Source: Bacillus hominis (lineage in GTDB: Bacteria; Bacillota; Bacilli; Bacillales; Bacillaceae_G). From it: 32,690 nt of DNA. A program made the position numbers and the translations under genes. Position 1 is the stretch's first letter. The number at the start of each line of letters is the position of its first letter. Location: contig NZ_BOQD01000170.1 of assembly GCF_018332515.1 (NCBI RefSeq), positions 1-32,690 of the forward strand, given 5' to 3'. This document shows, piece after piece, positions 24,440 to 32,568 of the stretch. Under the pieces are notes generated by a model that saw only the letters and a program-made list of their open reading frames with translations, ran no database searches and had not been told where the DNA came from.

Positions 24440-24691
24440 GTGGAGCAGAAAGAATTACGTTTACGGAGGGTCCAATACCTTATTTGTGACATTATGGATG
24501 AAATGAATGCTGAAAATGAGAAGAAAACTTTAGAAATTTTGCAGGAAGTAATTGATCACCTTTCCGGTGCAATAGGTGATTTAGTTGATCCATCCAGCAC
24601 GTATTCTATCGATTATTTAGAGAGAAAAGTTCATACGGCCCATTATTTACTTTTTAAAAACGAGCGGAAGGCGTACTTATGTAGGAAATAG
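24440..24691 (+). CDS. Small helical protein of unknown function (83 aa)
   Basis: An 83-residue soluble protein starting at GTG 24440, six bases after a near-perfect AAGGAGGAG. The strong signal supports translation. The sequence is highly charged and predicted helical (ELRLRRVQYLICDIMDEM, then KKTLEILQEVIDHLSGAI, then DYLERKVHTAHYLLF), with no membrane segment. A longer frame from 24416 would overlap the ribosome-binding site. I do not recognise the family. It is a separate unit between the yhfL terminator and the Fur-box promoter of the S-layer gene. Confidence 0.7.
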   Translation: MEQKELRLRRVQYLICDIMDEMNAENEKKTLEILQEVIDHLSGAIGDLVDPSSTYSIDYLERKVHTAHYLLFKNERKAYLCRK

Positions 24692-24706
24692 TATTATTAA
24701 TTTTAT

Positions 24707-24735
24707 TTGACATTGATAATCATTATCAATATGAT
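24707..24735 (+). promoter_or_regulatory. Fur-regulated promoter of the NEAT-SLH gene
   Basis: A perfect TTGACA -35 (24707-24712) and a TATGAT -10 (24730-24735) are separated by 17 bases. Those 17 bases are exactly TTGATAATCATTATCAA (24713-24729), a perfect palindrome matching the Fur box. Iron-loaded Fur would sit between the promoter hexamers and block transcription. Confidence 0.9.
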
Positions 24736-24774
24736 AGTTATGTTGGGTATATTCATATAAAGGGAGATGTCATA

Positions 24775-25806
24775 TTGATAATGATTAAAAAAAAATATGT
24801 TAATGCATTCGTTATAGCAGCAACTTTAGCAGTTCCATTTAGCGGTATTATGGCACCGATTGCGAAAGCAGAAGCGGCAGTAGAAATGAAAGCAGCTAGT
24901 AAAATTGCAGATGGTACATACGATGTAATTTTGAAAACATATAAAGATCAAACGAATGATACATCAGTTGCTTCTACATATTTAAAAAATGCAAAAGTAA
25001 CAATTCAAGGTGACAAAAAAATCGTTACGTTAACGGTTCAAGATAGTAGCTATTTCCAGTATCTTAGAGTAGAAGATTCTAATAAAGTAGGGACATTCCA
25101 TGATGTAAAAGTGATCTCCGAAGATAAAGCAAATAACGGTACGAAAGTTGTTCAATTTGAAATCGGTGAATTCTCGAAAAAATATAATATGCAAATGCAT
25201 ATATTAATTCCAGCAATTAAATATGATCATAAATATCAAGTGCAGTTTGAAATTGATGCGAGTGCAATTGAAAAGAAATCTAAGTTCTCAGATGTACCGA
25301 CTTGGGCACAAGATTCAGTTCAATATTTAGTAGACAAAGAGGCAGTACATGGTAAGCCAGATGGTACATTTGCACCGGCTGAAAATATCGATCGTGGTTC
25401 AGCAGCAAAAATATTAGCTACTGTTTTAGGATTAGAAATTAATAAAGATGCGAAGCCATCATTCCGTGATGCGCAAAAACATTGGGCTACACCGTATATT
25501 GCCGCAGTTGAAAAAGCAGGTATTGTAAAAGGTGATGAGCAGGGTAACTTCAATCCGGGCGGGCTAATTAACCGTGCATCGATGGCTTCTATGCTAGTAA
25601 ATGCATATAAATTAGAAAGAAATGAAAATATTAAACTACCAAAAGAATTTGCTGATTTAAAAGATCATTGGGGCGCGAAGTATGCGAACATTTTAATTCA
25701 AGAAAGCATTTCAGCTGGCACAGATAATGGATGGGCTCCAGATAAAGCGGTAAGCCGCGCAGAAGCAGCACAATTTATTGCGAAGACAGATAAGTTGCAG
25801 AAATAA
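24775..25806 (+). CDS. bslK: S-layer-anchored NEAT-domain haem-binding protein (BslK-like)
   Basis: A surface protein of about 343 aa. After a signal peptide (hydrophobic core, cleavage near AKAEA) comes one NEAT domain (about 40-165), with DSSYFQYLRVE and the haem-tyrosine motif YDHKY (YxxxY) on its last strands. Three SLH domains follow (about 170-222, 232-285 and 292-343), starting FSDVPTWAQDSV, FRDAQKHWATPY and FADLKDHWGAKY. SLH domains bind the pyruvylated cell-wall polymer. This architecture is that of B. anthracis BslK, which captures haem and passes it to Isd proteins. The TTG at 24775 is eight bases after AAGGGAG; an ATG six bases later is the alternative start. Control by Fur is strongly indicated. 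Confidence 0.92.
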   Translation: MIMIKKKYVNAFVIAATLAVPFSGIMAPIAKAEAAVEMKAASKIADGTYDVILKTYKDQTNDTSVASTYLKNAKVTIQGDKKIVTLTVQDSSYFQYLRVEDSNKVGTFHDVKVISEDKANNGTKVVQFEIGEFSKKYNMQMHILIPAIKYDHKYQVQFEIDASAIEKKSKFSDVPTWAQDSVQYLVDKEAVHGKPDGTFAPAENIDRGSAAKILATVLGLEINKDAKPSFRDAQKHWATPYIAAVEKAGIVKGDEQGNFNPGGLINRASMASMLVNAYKLERNENIKLPKEFADLKDHWGAKYANILIQESISAGTDNGWAPDKAVSRAEAAQFIAKTDKLQK

Positions 25807-25852
25807 AGTGAAACTAAAATCAGTGGGAGTCCATTCCCGCTGATTTTTAGCT
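25803..25852 (+). repeat. bcr1-like repeat fragment acting as terminator
   Basis: ATAAAGTGAAACT followed by an AATCAGTGGGA / TCCCGCTGATT hairpin matches the first 50 bases of the repeat at 16711 in sequence and position. The rest of that element is absent. As at 16711, the preceding gene's stop codon lies inside the ATAAA edge. It serves as the terminator of the NEAT-SLH gene. Confidence 0.75.
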
Positions 25853-25890
25853 TGTATGAAGTTTCTTATATAATAATTTTAAATTCCAAG

Positions 25891-25919
25891 TTGACACATG
25901 TGAATTACGGAATTAAAAT
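25891..25919 (+). promoter_or_regulatory. Promoter of the sulfate transport operon
   Basis: Perfect TTGACA, a 17-base spacer, then TAAAAT. The predicted start near 25926 gives a leader of about 115 bases before sbp. Confidence 0.7.
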
Positions 25920-25965
25920 GAAAAGAAATCAAACAGAATACAATAGAAGCTCATCAGAGAAACTG

Positions 25966-26012
25966 AAGGCGCACAACGTTCACTTTTGTGAATAGATTGT
26001 GTGCCTTTTTCT
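25966..26012 (+). promoter_or_regulatory. Terminator hairpin in the sbp leader (possible attenuator)
   Basis: AAGGCGCACAA pairs with TTGTGTGCCTT, with an inner GTTCAC / GTGAAT stem, followed by five T. It lies between the promoter and sbp, so it should stop transcription unless an alternative fold forms. I could not match the preceding 40 bases to the SAM (S-box) or T-box consensus. Confidence 0.6.
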
Positions 26013-26039
26013 ATTGTACAAACTAAGGGGGCTTTATAT

Positions 26040-27095
26040 ATGAAACAGTGGAGTAAGACAGCATTAATGAAAAGTACAGGTGTTTTATTATCAGCATTTG
26101 TCCTTTTGTCAGGGTGTGGTTCGGCAACATCCACTAACAATTCTGAAGGAAGTGCAGATAAGAAGACAGTCGAACTTTTAAATGTTTCATATGATCCAAC
26201 GCGTGAGTTATATCAAGACTTCAATAAAGACTTTACGAAGTATTGGAAAGAGAAGCATGGTCAGACAGTAAATGTAAAGCAATCACACGGGGGATCTGGA
26301 AGCCAGGCACGCTCTGTTATTGACGGTTTAGAAGCAGACGTTGTAACACTAGCGCTCGCTTATGATATTGATGCAATTAGTAAGAAGAAACAACTAGCAG
26401 AAGATTGGCAGAAGCGACTTGCGGATAATTCTACTCCGTATACATCAACGATTGTATTTCTTGTGAGAAAAGGAAACCCGAAAGGAATTAAAGATTGGGA
26501 TGATTTAACGAAAAAAGGTGTGTCTGTCATTACACCGAATCCAAAAACATCTGGAGGAGCAAGGTGGAACTATTTAGGTGCGTGGGGATATGCGCTGAAG
26601 AAATATAACAATAGTGAAGATAAGGCGAAAGAGTTTGTCAGTCAAATTTATAAAAACGTAGAAGTGTTAGATTCGGGTGCACGCGGGGCAACGACAACTT
26701 TTGTTGAAAAAGGAATTGGTGATGTATTAATCGCTTGGGAAAATGAAGCGTTATTATCTCAAAAAGAACTTGGAAAAGATAAATTTGAAATTGTAACACC
26801 TTCAATTAGTATACTAGCAGAACCACCAGTAGCTGTTGTAGATAAAGTAGTTGATAAGAAAGGAACGAAAAAAGTAGCAGAGGGATATCTTGAATATTTG
26901 TATTCAGAAAAAGGGCAAGAAATTGCGGCGAAAAACTTTTATCGCCCTCGTAATGAAAAAGTAGCAGAAAAGTACGCATCACAATTTCCGAAAGTTCAAT
27001 TATTTACAGTGGATGAACTATTTGGAGGCTGGAAAAAAGCGCAAGAAAAACATTTTAATGATGGCGGCGTATTCGATCAAATGTATAAAAAATAA
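26040..27095 (+). CDS. sbp: Sulfate ABC transporter substrate-binding lipoprotein
   Basis: Binds sulfate (or thiosulfate) outside the membrane for import. A lipoprotein signal peptide ends in the lipobox LLSGC (Cys26). The mature protein starts with a low-complexity linker, then the Sbp/CysP-type fold: [17 protein letters not shown], the oxyanion-binding [28 protein letters not shown], and [15 protein letters not shown] with GAWGYAL. ATG at 26040 follows AAGGGGG; frames reaching further upstream run through the leader hairpin. It is the first gene of an operon with cysT, cysW and cysA, which follow at gaps of 21, 11 and 12 bases. Confidence 0.95.
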   Translation: MKQWSKTALMKSTGVLLSAFVLLSGCGSATSTNNSEGSADKKTVELLNVSYDPTRELYQDFNKDFTKYWKEKHGQTVNVKQSHGGSGSQARSVIDGLEADVVTLALAYDIDAISKKKQLAEDWQKRLADNSTPYTSTIVFLVRKGNPKGIKDWDDLTKKGVSVITPNPKTSGGARWNYLGAWGYALKKYNNSEDKAKEFVSQIYKNVEVLDSGARGATTTFVEKGIGDVLIAWENEALLSQKELGKDKFEIVTPSISILAEPPVAVVDKVVDKKGTKKVAEGYLEYLYSEKGQEIAAKNFYRPRNEKVAEKYASQFPKVQLFTVDELFGGWKKAQEKHFNDGGVFDQMYKK

Positions 27096-27116
27096 GGGGG
27101 GATGAGGTGACGTTAT

Positions 27117-27944
27117 ATGAGGAAGAAGCGTGTTTTACCAGGGTTTGGATTATCTCTTGGATTTACAATGCTCTACATGAGTTTATTCGTACTTATACCA
27201 CTTTCTATCGTATTTATTCAAACTTCACAGCTAGGCTGGAAGAAGTTCGCGCAAGTTGTAACGAGCGAGCGCGTGTTGCATTCGTATCAAGTGAGTTTCA
27301 CAACTTCACTTACAGCGGCAATCGTAAATGCCATTTTTGGTTTATTAATTGCTTGGGTACTCGTTCGCTACACATTTCCAGGGAGGCGGTTATTAGACGG
27401 ACTAATCGATTTACCATTCGCTCTTCCGACTGCTGTAGCTGGTATTACACTTACGACGCTTTATGCGGAAAATGGCTGGGTTGGAAAAATATTTAGTGTG
27501 TTTCATATAAAAGTAGCTTTTACCCAGCTAGGAATTATTGTTGCACTTACGTTTATTGGCTTACCATTTGTCGTCAGAATGGTGCAACCGGTATTGCAAA
27601 GTATTGATAAAGAAGTAGAAGAAGCAGCTTCTAGTTTAGGGGCGTCACGCTTCCAAATATTTATGAAAATCATTTTGCCAGAAATATTCCCGGCTTTGCT
27701 TGCTGGTTTTTCACTCGCATTTGCAAGGGCGTTAGGGGAATATGGATCTGTCGTGTTCATTGCAGGTAATATGCCGATGAAAACAGAAATTGCACCGCTT
27801 ATGATTATGACGAAATTAGAACAATATGATTATGCAGGCGCAACAGCTGTAGCTGCTGTTATGCTTATTATTTCTCTCCTTTTCCTACTTTTTATTAATA
27901 TGATTCAAACTTGGAGCAGAAGGCATGAACTGAAAAGTGAATAG
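27117..27944 (+). CDS. cysT: Sulfate ABC transporter permease CysT
   Basis: An inner-membrane subunit of 275 aa with six hydrophobic helices. It has the EAA loop that contacts the ATPase (VEEAASSLGASRFQIFMKIILPEIFP), and the characteristic DLPFALPTAVAGITLTTLYA and GEYGSVVFIAGNMPMKTEIAPL segments of CysT (CysU). The ATG at 27117 has GAGGTGA eight bases upstream. It pairs with CysW to form the heterodimeric channel. Confidence 0.95.
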   Translation: MRKKRVLPGFGLSLGFTMLYMSLFVLIPLSIVFIQTSQLGWKKFAQVVTSERVLHSYQVSFTTSLTAAIVNAIFGLLIAWVLVRYTFPGRRLLDGLIDLPFALPTAVAGITLTTLYAENGWVGKIFSVFHIKVAFTQLGIIVALTFIGLPFVVRMVQPVLQSIDKEVEEAASSLGASRFQIFMKIILPEIFPALLAGFSLAFARALGEYGSVVFIAGNMPMKTEIAPLMIMTKLEQYDYAGATAVAAVMLIISLLFLLFINMIQTWSRRHELKSE

Positions 27945-27955
27945 GGGGAGAGGAA

Positions 27956-28813
27956 ATGGAGCCAATAGTATTGGAGAAGAAAATAGTAAAAAGCATGTCA
28001 GCTAAAAAAGAATCTAAATTGGTACCAATTCTATTCATTACGATAACAATTTTATTTTTATCTCTCTTTCTATTACTGCCGCTCGTGACAATTTTTATGA
28101 AAGCATTTGAACGAGGAGTTGATGTATATATTGCCGCTATAACAGATCAAGAAGCATTTTCAGCAATCCGGTTAACACTTCTCGTGGCATTAATTGTTGT
28201 ACCGCTTAATACGATATTCGGAATAGCGGCGGCTTGGCTTATTACAAAGTTTCAGTTTAAAGGAAAGCAAGTATTATTATCTCTTATTGAACTACCGTTT
28301 GCTGTATCACCAGTCATTGCAGGATTAGTATTCGTTTTACTTTTTACACCGAGAGCTGCTCTTGGCGGATGGTTATTGGAACACGGGATAAAGCTCATCT
28401 TCTCTGTCCCTGGCATTATCATTGCGACGATATTTGTTACGTTTCCGTTCGTTGCCCGTGAATTAATCCCGGTAATGCAAGCGCAAGGGAAAAGTGAAGA
28501 AGAAGCAGCTCTATCACTTGGCGCAAGCGGTTGGAAAATGTTTTGGCGCGTCACATTGCCGAATATAAAATGGGGCCTATTATACGGTATGATTTTATGT
28601 AATGCCCGCGCCATTGGTGAGTTCGGTGCCGTTTCCGTTGTTTCTGGACACGTGCGTGGTGTGACAAATACGATGCCACTTCACATTGAAATTTTGTACA
28701 ATGAATATCAATTTTCAGCAGCGTTCGCTGTGGCGACTTTAATGTCACTCATCGCAGTTTTTACGCTCATTATAAAAAACTGGATTGAATGGAGAATGGA
28801 AAAACGACAATAA
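27956..28813 (+). CDS. cysW: Sulfate ABC transporter permease CysW
   Basis: 285 aa, six hydrophobic helices after a basic cytoplasmic N-terminus. The EAA loop reads EEEAALSLGASGWKMFWRVTLP. The region ELPFAVSPVIAGLVFVLLFT and the end GEFGAVSVVSGHVRGVTNTM with PLHIEILYNEY are diagnostic of CysW. ATG at 27956 follows a GGGGGAGAGG site. It lies 11 bases after cysT, and its stop overlaps the ribosome-binding site of cysA. Confidence 0.95.
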   Translation: MEPIVLEKKIVKSMSAKKESKLVPILFITITILFLSLFLLLPLVTIFMKAFERGVDVYIAAITDQEAFSAIRLTLLVALIVVPLNTIFGIAAAWLITKFQFKGKQVLLSLIELPFAVSPVIAGLVFVLLFTPRAALGGWLLEHGIKLIFSVPGIIIATIFVTFPFVARELIPVMQAQGKSEEEAALSLGASGWKMFWRVTLPNIKWGLLYGMILCNARAIGEFGAVSVVSGHVRGVTNTMPLHIEILYNEYQFSAAFAVATLMSLIAVFTLIIKNWIEWRMEKRQ

Positions 28814-28825
28814 GGGGTGAGTGCG

Positions 28826-29899
28826 GTGAGTATTCAAATTCAAAATGTATCAAAACAATATGGTACATTTCAAGCGCTGACAGACATTCATTTGGATATT
28901 CCAAAAGGTGAACTGGTCGCTTTATTAGGCCCGTCAGGTTCTGGGAAAACAACGTTATTACGAATTATTGCAGGACTAGAAGAGGCGGACGGAGGCTCTA
29001 TTTCATTTGATGGGGAAGATTTAACAAATATTCACGTGAAAAACCGGCAAGTCGGTTTTGTCTTCCAGCACTATGCACTTTTTAAACATATGAATGTGTT
29101 TGAAAATGTTGCTTTCGGTTTAAAAGTAAGAAAGAAAAGTGTAAGACCTTCAGCAGAAGCAATAGAAGAAAAAGTAACAGAACTATTGAAACTAGTAAAA
29201 ATGGATGGTTTCGCAAAACGTTATCCCGCGCAATTATCTGGCGGACAACGCCAGCGTATCGCACTAGCCCGGGCGCTTGCAGTCGAACCGAAAATTTTAT
29301 TACTTGATGAACCGTTTGGTGCACTTGATGCGAAAGTGCGGAAAGAATTACGAAGGTGGCTCCGGAAATTACATGACGAATTTCAAATTACGAGCGTATT
29401 CGTAACGCATGATCAAGAAGAAGCGTTAGACGTTGCGGACCGCATCGTTGTGATGAACGAAGGGCGTATTGAACAAATGGGAACACCGGAAGAAGTGTAT
29501 GAAAAACCGGCAAGTCCGTTCGTATACGACTTTTTAGGAAACGTGAATTTATTTCACGGTCGTGTTCATAAAGGTAAGCTAAATGTCGGATCGGTGGAGC
29601 TAGAAGCACCAGAGCATAAGCACGTTTCAAACGTAGACGGAGTGGGATATGTAAGACCACATCATCTATCAATTGCCCGTACAAAACAAAGTATAGATGC
29701 CATCCCGGCGAAAGTAACATACTCACATGCAGTTGGCCCTGTCGTATATGTAGAATTAAAGCGCGACGGAACAGAGGAATATTTAGAAGCAGAAATTAGT
29801 AAAGAACAGTTCAAACAGCTGAGCATTCAAGCGGGTGAGTTTGTATACGTACATCCGAAAGAAGTGAAGGTGTTTATTCCGGAGGATTTTGTTATTTAA
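28826..29899 (+). CDS. cysA: Sulfate ABC transporter ATPase CysA
   Basis: A cytoplasmic ATPase of 357 aa driving sulfate import. Walker [10 protein letters not shown] (about 35-43), Q-loop [12 protein letters not shown], signature [15 protein letters not shown], Walker [13 protein letters not shown] and the switch [12 protein letters not shown] are all intact. The C-terminal 120 residues are a TOBE-like regulatory domain ([13 protein letters not shown] onward). The frame is open from GTG 28817, but AAGGGGTGA overlaps that codon and is correctly spaced for the GTG at 28826, which is chosen. It is the last gene of the operon. Confidence 0.95.
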   Translation: MSIQIQNVSKQYGTFQALTDIHLDIPKGELVALLGPSGSGKTTLLRIIAGLEEADGGSISFDGEDLTNIHVKNRQVGFVFQHYALFKHMNVFENVAFGLKVRKKSVRPSAEAIEEKVTELLKLVKMDGFAKRYPAQLSGGQRQRIALARALAVEPKILLLDEPFGALDAKVRKELRRWLRKLHDEFQITSVFVTHDQEEALDVADRIVVMNEGRIEQMGTPEEVYEKPASPFVYDFLGNVNLFHGRVHKGKLNVGSVELEAPEHKHVSNVDGVGYVRPHHLSIARTKQSIDAIPAKVTYSHAVGPVVYVELKRDGTEEYLEAEISKEQFKQLSIQAGEFVYVHPKEVKVFIPEDFVI

Positions 29900-29907
29900 T
29901 AATAAGG

Positions 29908-29946
29908 TGCGGTCCCTATATGAGTATGTATAGGGGCCGCATCTCT
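29908..29946 (+). terminator. Terminator of the sulfate operon
   Basis: TGCGGTCCCTAT / ATAGGGGCCGCA with one wobble pair and a ten-base loop, followed by TCTCTTTGTTTG. Confidence 0.85.
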
Positions 29947-30022
29947 TTGTTTGCTTGAATGTCTTATTCTTATGTACAATGTAGACGAGAGCTGGTTATA
30001 GATATAAAAGGAGAGGAATGCC

Positions 30023-30290
30023 ATGTCCAAACAATTAGTAAATTTGCGCATTGATTTTGCCTTTAAACAGTTATTTGGTACGAGTGGTAACGAAGATATT
30101 CTTACGACTTTCTTAAATGCTATGTTATAAGAATCTTTAGAATCACCTATTACATCGTTACAGCTAAAATATCCACATTTGCATAGAGAATATGAGGATC
30201 ACAAGTAAGAGGAAAATAACTTTGATTTGCTTACTATTTACGTTCTAGACACAGAACAAGATATAATAGAAGAAATCAATAAGGAGGCTA
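30023..30290 (+). pseudogene. Remnant of an Rpn/PD-(D/E)XK transposase-family gene
   Basis: An AAAGGAGAGG site and ATG start the frame MSKQLVNLRIDFAFKQLFG, followed by TSGNEDILTTFLNAML. This is the typical N-terminus of Rpn (YhgA-like) recombination-promoting nucleases. It is interrupted by TAA at 30128 and again at 30206, after LQLKYPHLHREYEDHK. The frame then jumps to what looks like another part of such a protein (LDTEQDIIEEINKEA). The catalytic core and most of the normal 250-300 residues are missing. The remaining 3' end contains the AAGGAGG ribosome-binding site of the next gene. Clearly non-functional. Confidence 0.8.
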
Positions 30291-30293
30291 GTC

Positions 30294-31400
30294 GTGAAGA
30301 ATCTTCGTTATCTCAATTTATTTACAATCTTAATTATATACACACTACTCATGTTTTACATTGGCTGGAACGGCTGGGTTTGGCTTAGTACAGTATTTGG
30401 CTGGGAATCTTGGGGGTATTACGCTTTCGTAGTCGGATTTATTTCATATGCGTACATTCTCGTGCAAGTGTTTAAATTTCTTCCTTTTCTGCGAACGGTC
30501 GGTTCAATTTGGTTTGCGGTTATACAATATGCGCTTATGTTATTGCCATTAGCTGATATTGCAGTTTTCTTTTTACAGTTTTCTATAGAGAGGGACACGG
30601 CAATTATTTGGACAGGGGCAGTCACTTTACTCGTGTTTTTCTTTATCTTCGCATACGGGGTATTTAATGCGTATAGTCCGGTTGTAAGAAAGTATGATGT
30701 ACATATACCGAAAAAGGTAGAAGGGCGTAAAAGTTTACGCATTGCGATGGCTTCTGATATGCATTTCGGTAAACTGTCTGGTGTTTCTCATTTAAAGAGA
30801 CTTGTTCATCATGTAAATGAAATGAAACCAGATATTATTTTACTGCCTGGTGATATTATCGATGATCATCCAGGTGTGTTCATTCAGAAAAATATGGGAC
30901 CAATCATGAAACAGATGAAAGCTCCATTAGGCGTATATGGCGTGCTAGGAAACCACGAATATTACGGCCGAGCTATTCCTGAGTTTTTACAAGAGATGGA
31001 TAAGATTGATATTCGTATTCTTTTAGATGAAGTCATTACAATTGAAGATGATTTCTATCTCGTTGGAAGAAGAGATAAAACAGAGCGTGATCGTCAAAGC
31101 TTTGAAAGTCTAATGAGTACGGTAGATAAATCGCTTCCTGTTATTGCGATGGATCACCAGCCATTTGAATTAAAACAAGCAGCGGATGCCGGCGTTGATT
31201 TATTATTATCTGGTCACACGCACCGTGGACAAATGGCGCCGAATCATATTGTGACGAGAAGAATGTACGAATTAGACTGGGGATACGCGAAAAAAGGTGC
31301 ATTCCACGCGATTGTTTCTTCTGGATTTGGATTCTGGGGACCACCGCTTAGACTGGGAAGTAGATCTGAGATTGTGCAGGTGGAAGTTACATTTGAATAG
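30294..31400 (+). CDS. Membrane-bound metallophosphoesterase
   Basis: 368 aa. Four hydrophobic segments in the first 130 residues anchor a C-terminal calcineurin-like phosphoesterase domain. Its metal-binding motifs are complete: SDMHFGK (DxH), LPGDIIDD (GDxxD), LGNHEYYG (GNHE), a later MDHQP and SGHTHRGQM (GHxH). The family (YkuE/YaeI-like) includes cell-wall or lipid-associated phosphoesterases; the substrate is unknown. GTG at 30294 lies six bases after AAGGAGG. That site falls within the decayed Rpn frame, so the leader of this gene has been rebuilt from, or invaded by, that remnant. A terminator follows. Confidence 0.9.
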   Translation: MKNLRYLNLFTILIIYTLLMFYIGWNGWVWLSTVFGWESWGYYAFVVGFISYAYILVQVFKFLPFLRTVGSIWFAVIQYALMLLPLADIAVFFLQFSIERDTAIIWTGAVTLLVFFFIFAYGVFNAYSPVVRKYDVHIPKKVEGRKSLRIAMASDMHFGKLSGVSHLKRLVHHVNEMKPDIILLPGDIIDDHPGVFIQKNMGPIMKQMKAPLGVYGVLGNHEYYGRAIPEFLQEMDKIDIRILLDEVITIEDDFYLVGRRDKTERDRQSFESLMSTVDKSLPVIAMDHQPFELKQAADAGVDLLLSGHTHRGQMAPNHIVTRRMYELDWGYAKKGAFHAIVSSGFGFWGPPLRLGSRSEIVQVEVTFE

Positions 31401-31408
31401 GTATGTGA

Positions 31409-31438
31409 AATAGAGAGCTGATGGCTCTCTATTTTTTA
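31409..31438 (+). terminator. Terminator of the phosphoesterase gene
   Basis: AATAGAGAGC / GCTCTCTATT with a five-base loop and a T-run. Confidence 0.87.
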
Positions 31439-31539
31439 ATTTAAAGGTACAAAATATTCGAGTGAAGTTCTTTATTTACTCTCTGAAAAAAGAGATACTA
31501 TAACTATAAGAAGACTCTGCTTGAAAAGGGGGATTATGA

Positions 31540-32517
31540 GTGGTTATATCAGATGTCATATACGGTGAGTTTAAAGTAGATAAAGTGTTAGAAGAATTAA
31601 TTTTAAGTAAACCTGTGCAAAGGCTGAAAGGCATTCATCAGGCCGGAGCAAGTTACTTAATGAATGAGAAATGGAATGTAACGCGCTTTGATCATTCAGT
31701 TGGTGCTATGTTGTTAATTAAAAAACTTGGTGGTTCAGTAGAAGAACAAATTGCAGGTTTACTGCATGACGTATCGCATACTGCTTTTTCTCATGTAATT
31801 GATTATGTTTTTGATAACGAAAATGAAAGTTATCATGAAGAAATATTTAGCTCTGTTGTGAAAAACTCGGAAATCCCGGCGCTTCTTTCAAAGCATGGTT
31901 ATAACTATGAAGATATTTTGTTAGATGATTCGAAGTGGACATTACTTGAAAGATCCGCACCAGAATTATGTGCAGACCGAGTGGATTACACATTGAGAGA
32001 TATGTATACATATGGATATATTTCTTTAGAAGAAGCTCAAAATTTTTTAGATGATTTAATCGTAGTTAATGGAAAAATGGTTCTTCAAAATATCCAGATT
32101 GCTGAATGGTTTACGAAGACGTATTACAAAGAAGTTATCGATTTCTTTATGAAACCAATTAATATTTATGGGAATGATATGTTAGCGAAAACGTTAAAAT
32201 TGGCTCTTTATAAAAAGGTCATTCATGCAGAGGACTTTCTTCTTGAAGATGATGAGCTTATAGTGAAATTACAGCTATGTAACGATCCAGAAGTGGAAGC
32301 TTTATTAAGAAAAGTGCATCCAAATGTAAAAGTAAAAGAAGATAGAAATGATTATAATTTGTATCAAAAAAATAAAGTACGCCTTATTGATCCGCCGTTA
32401 CTTCGTGAAGGTGAAGTTGTTCCATCGTCTGTTGTGTCAGAACAAATAAGACAGATGAGTGATATCGCTTATGAAAAAACGGTGAGAGGGATGTATGTGA
32501 AAGTGATTTTTAATTAG
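31540..32517 (+). CDS. HD-domain phosphohydrolase
   Basis: 325 aa, cytoplasmic. The HD metal-binding set is visible: TRFDHSVGAM (His52), LLHDVSHTAFSH (His76-Asp77 plus further His), and the later Asp in CADRVDYTLRD. This resembles dGTPase/SAMHD1-type HD hydrolases, though shorter than a typical dGTPase. Substrate cannot be told; a nucleotide is the usual guess. The GTG at 31540 is seven bases after AAAAGGGGG. An ATG four bases earlier is out of frame. It is a single-gene unit bounded by terminators on both sides. Confidence 0.9.
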   Translation: MVISDVIYGEFKVDKVLEELILSKPVQRLKGIHQAGASYLMNEKWNVTRFDHSVGAMLLIKKLGGSVEEQIAGLLHDVSHTAFSHVIDYVFDNENESYHEEIFSSVVKNSEIPALLSKHGYNYEDILLDDSKWTLLERSAPELCADRVDYTLRDMYTYGYISLEEAQNFLDDLIVVNGKMVLQNIQIAEWFTKTYYKEVIDFFMKPINIYGNDMLAKTLKLALYKKVIHAEDFLLEDDELIVKLQLCNDPEVEALLRKVHPNVKVKEDRNDYNLYQKNKVRLIDPPLLREGEVVPSSVVSEQIRQMSDIAYEKTVRGMYVKVIFN

Positions 32518-32531
32518 TTTCTTTGTAATAG

Positions 32532-32568
32532 AAAAAGGTGTCATCGATTATGATGACACCTTTTTTCT
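32532..32568 (+). terminator. Terminator of the HD-domain gene
   Basis: AAAAAGGTGTCATC / GATGACACCTTTTTT with a six-base loop. The remaining 120 bases to the window end are AT-rich, with no feature I can support. Confidence 0.9.

Noticed and set aside
25926-26012. SAM or T-box riboswitch in the sbp leader
   Set aside because: The leader is short and lacks the GG-rich S-box core, and it also lacks the T-box and anticodon landmarks. It is kept only as an unclassified attenuator candidate.
27107-27496. 129-codon plus-strand frame overlapping cysT
   Set aside because: It is a shadow of the real cysT frame, which has the correct ribosome-binding site and permease motifs.
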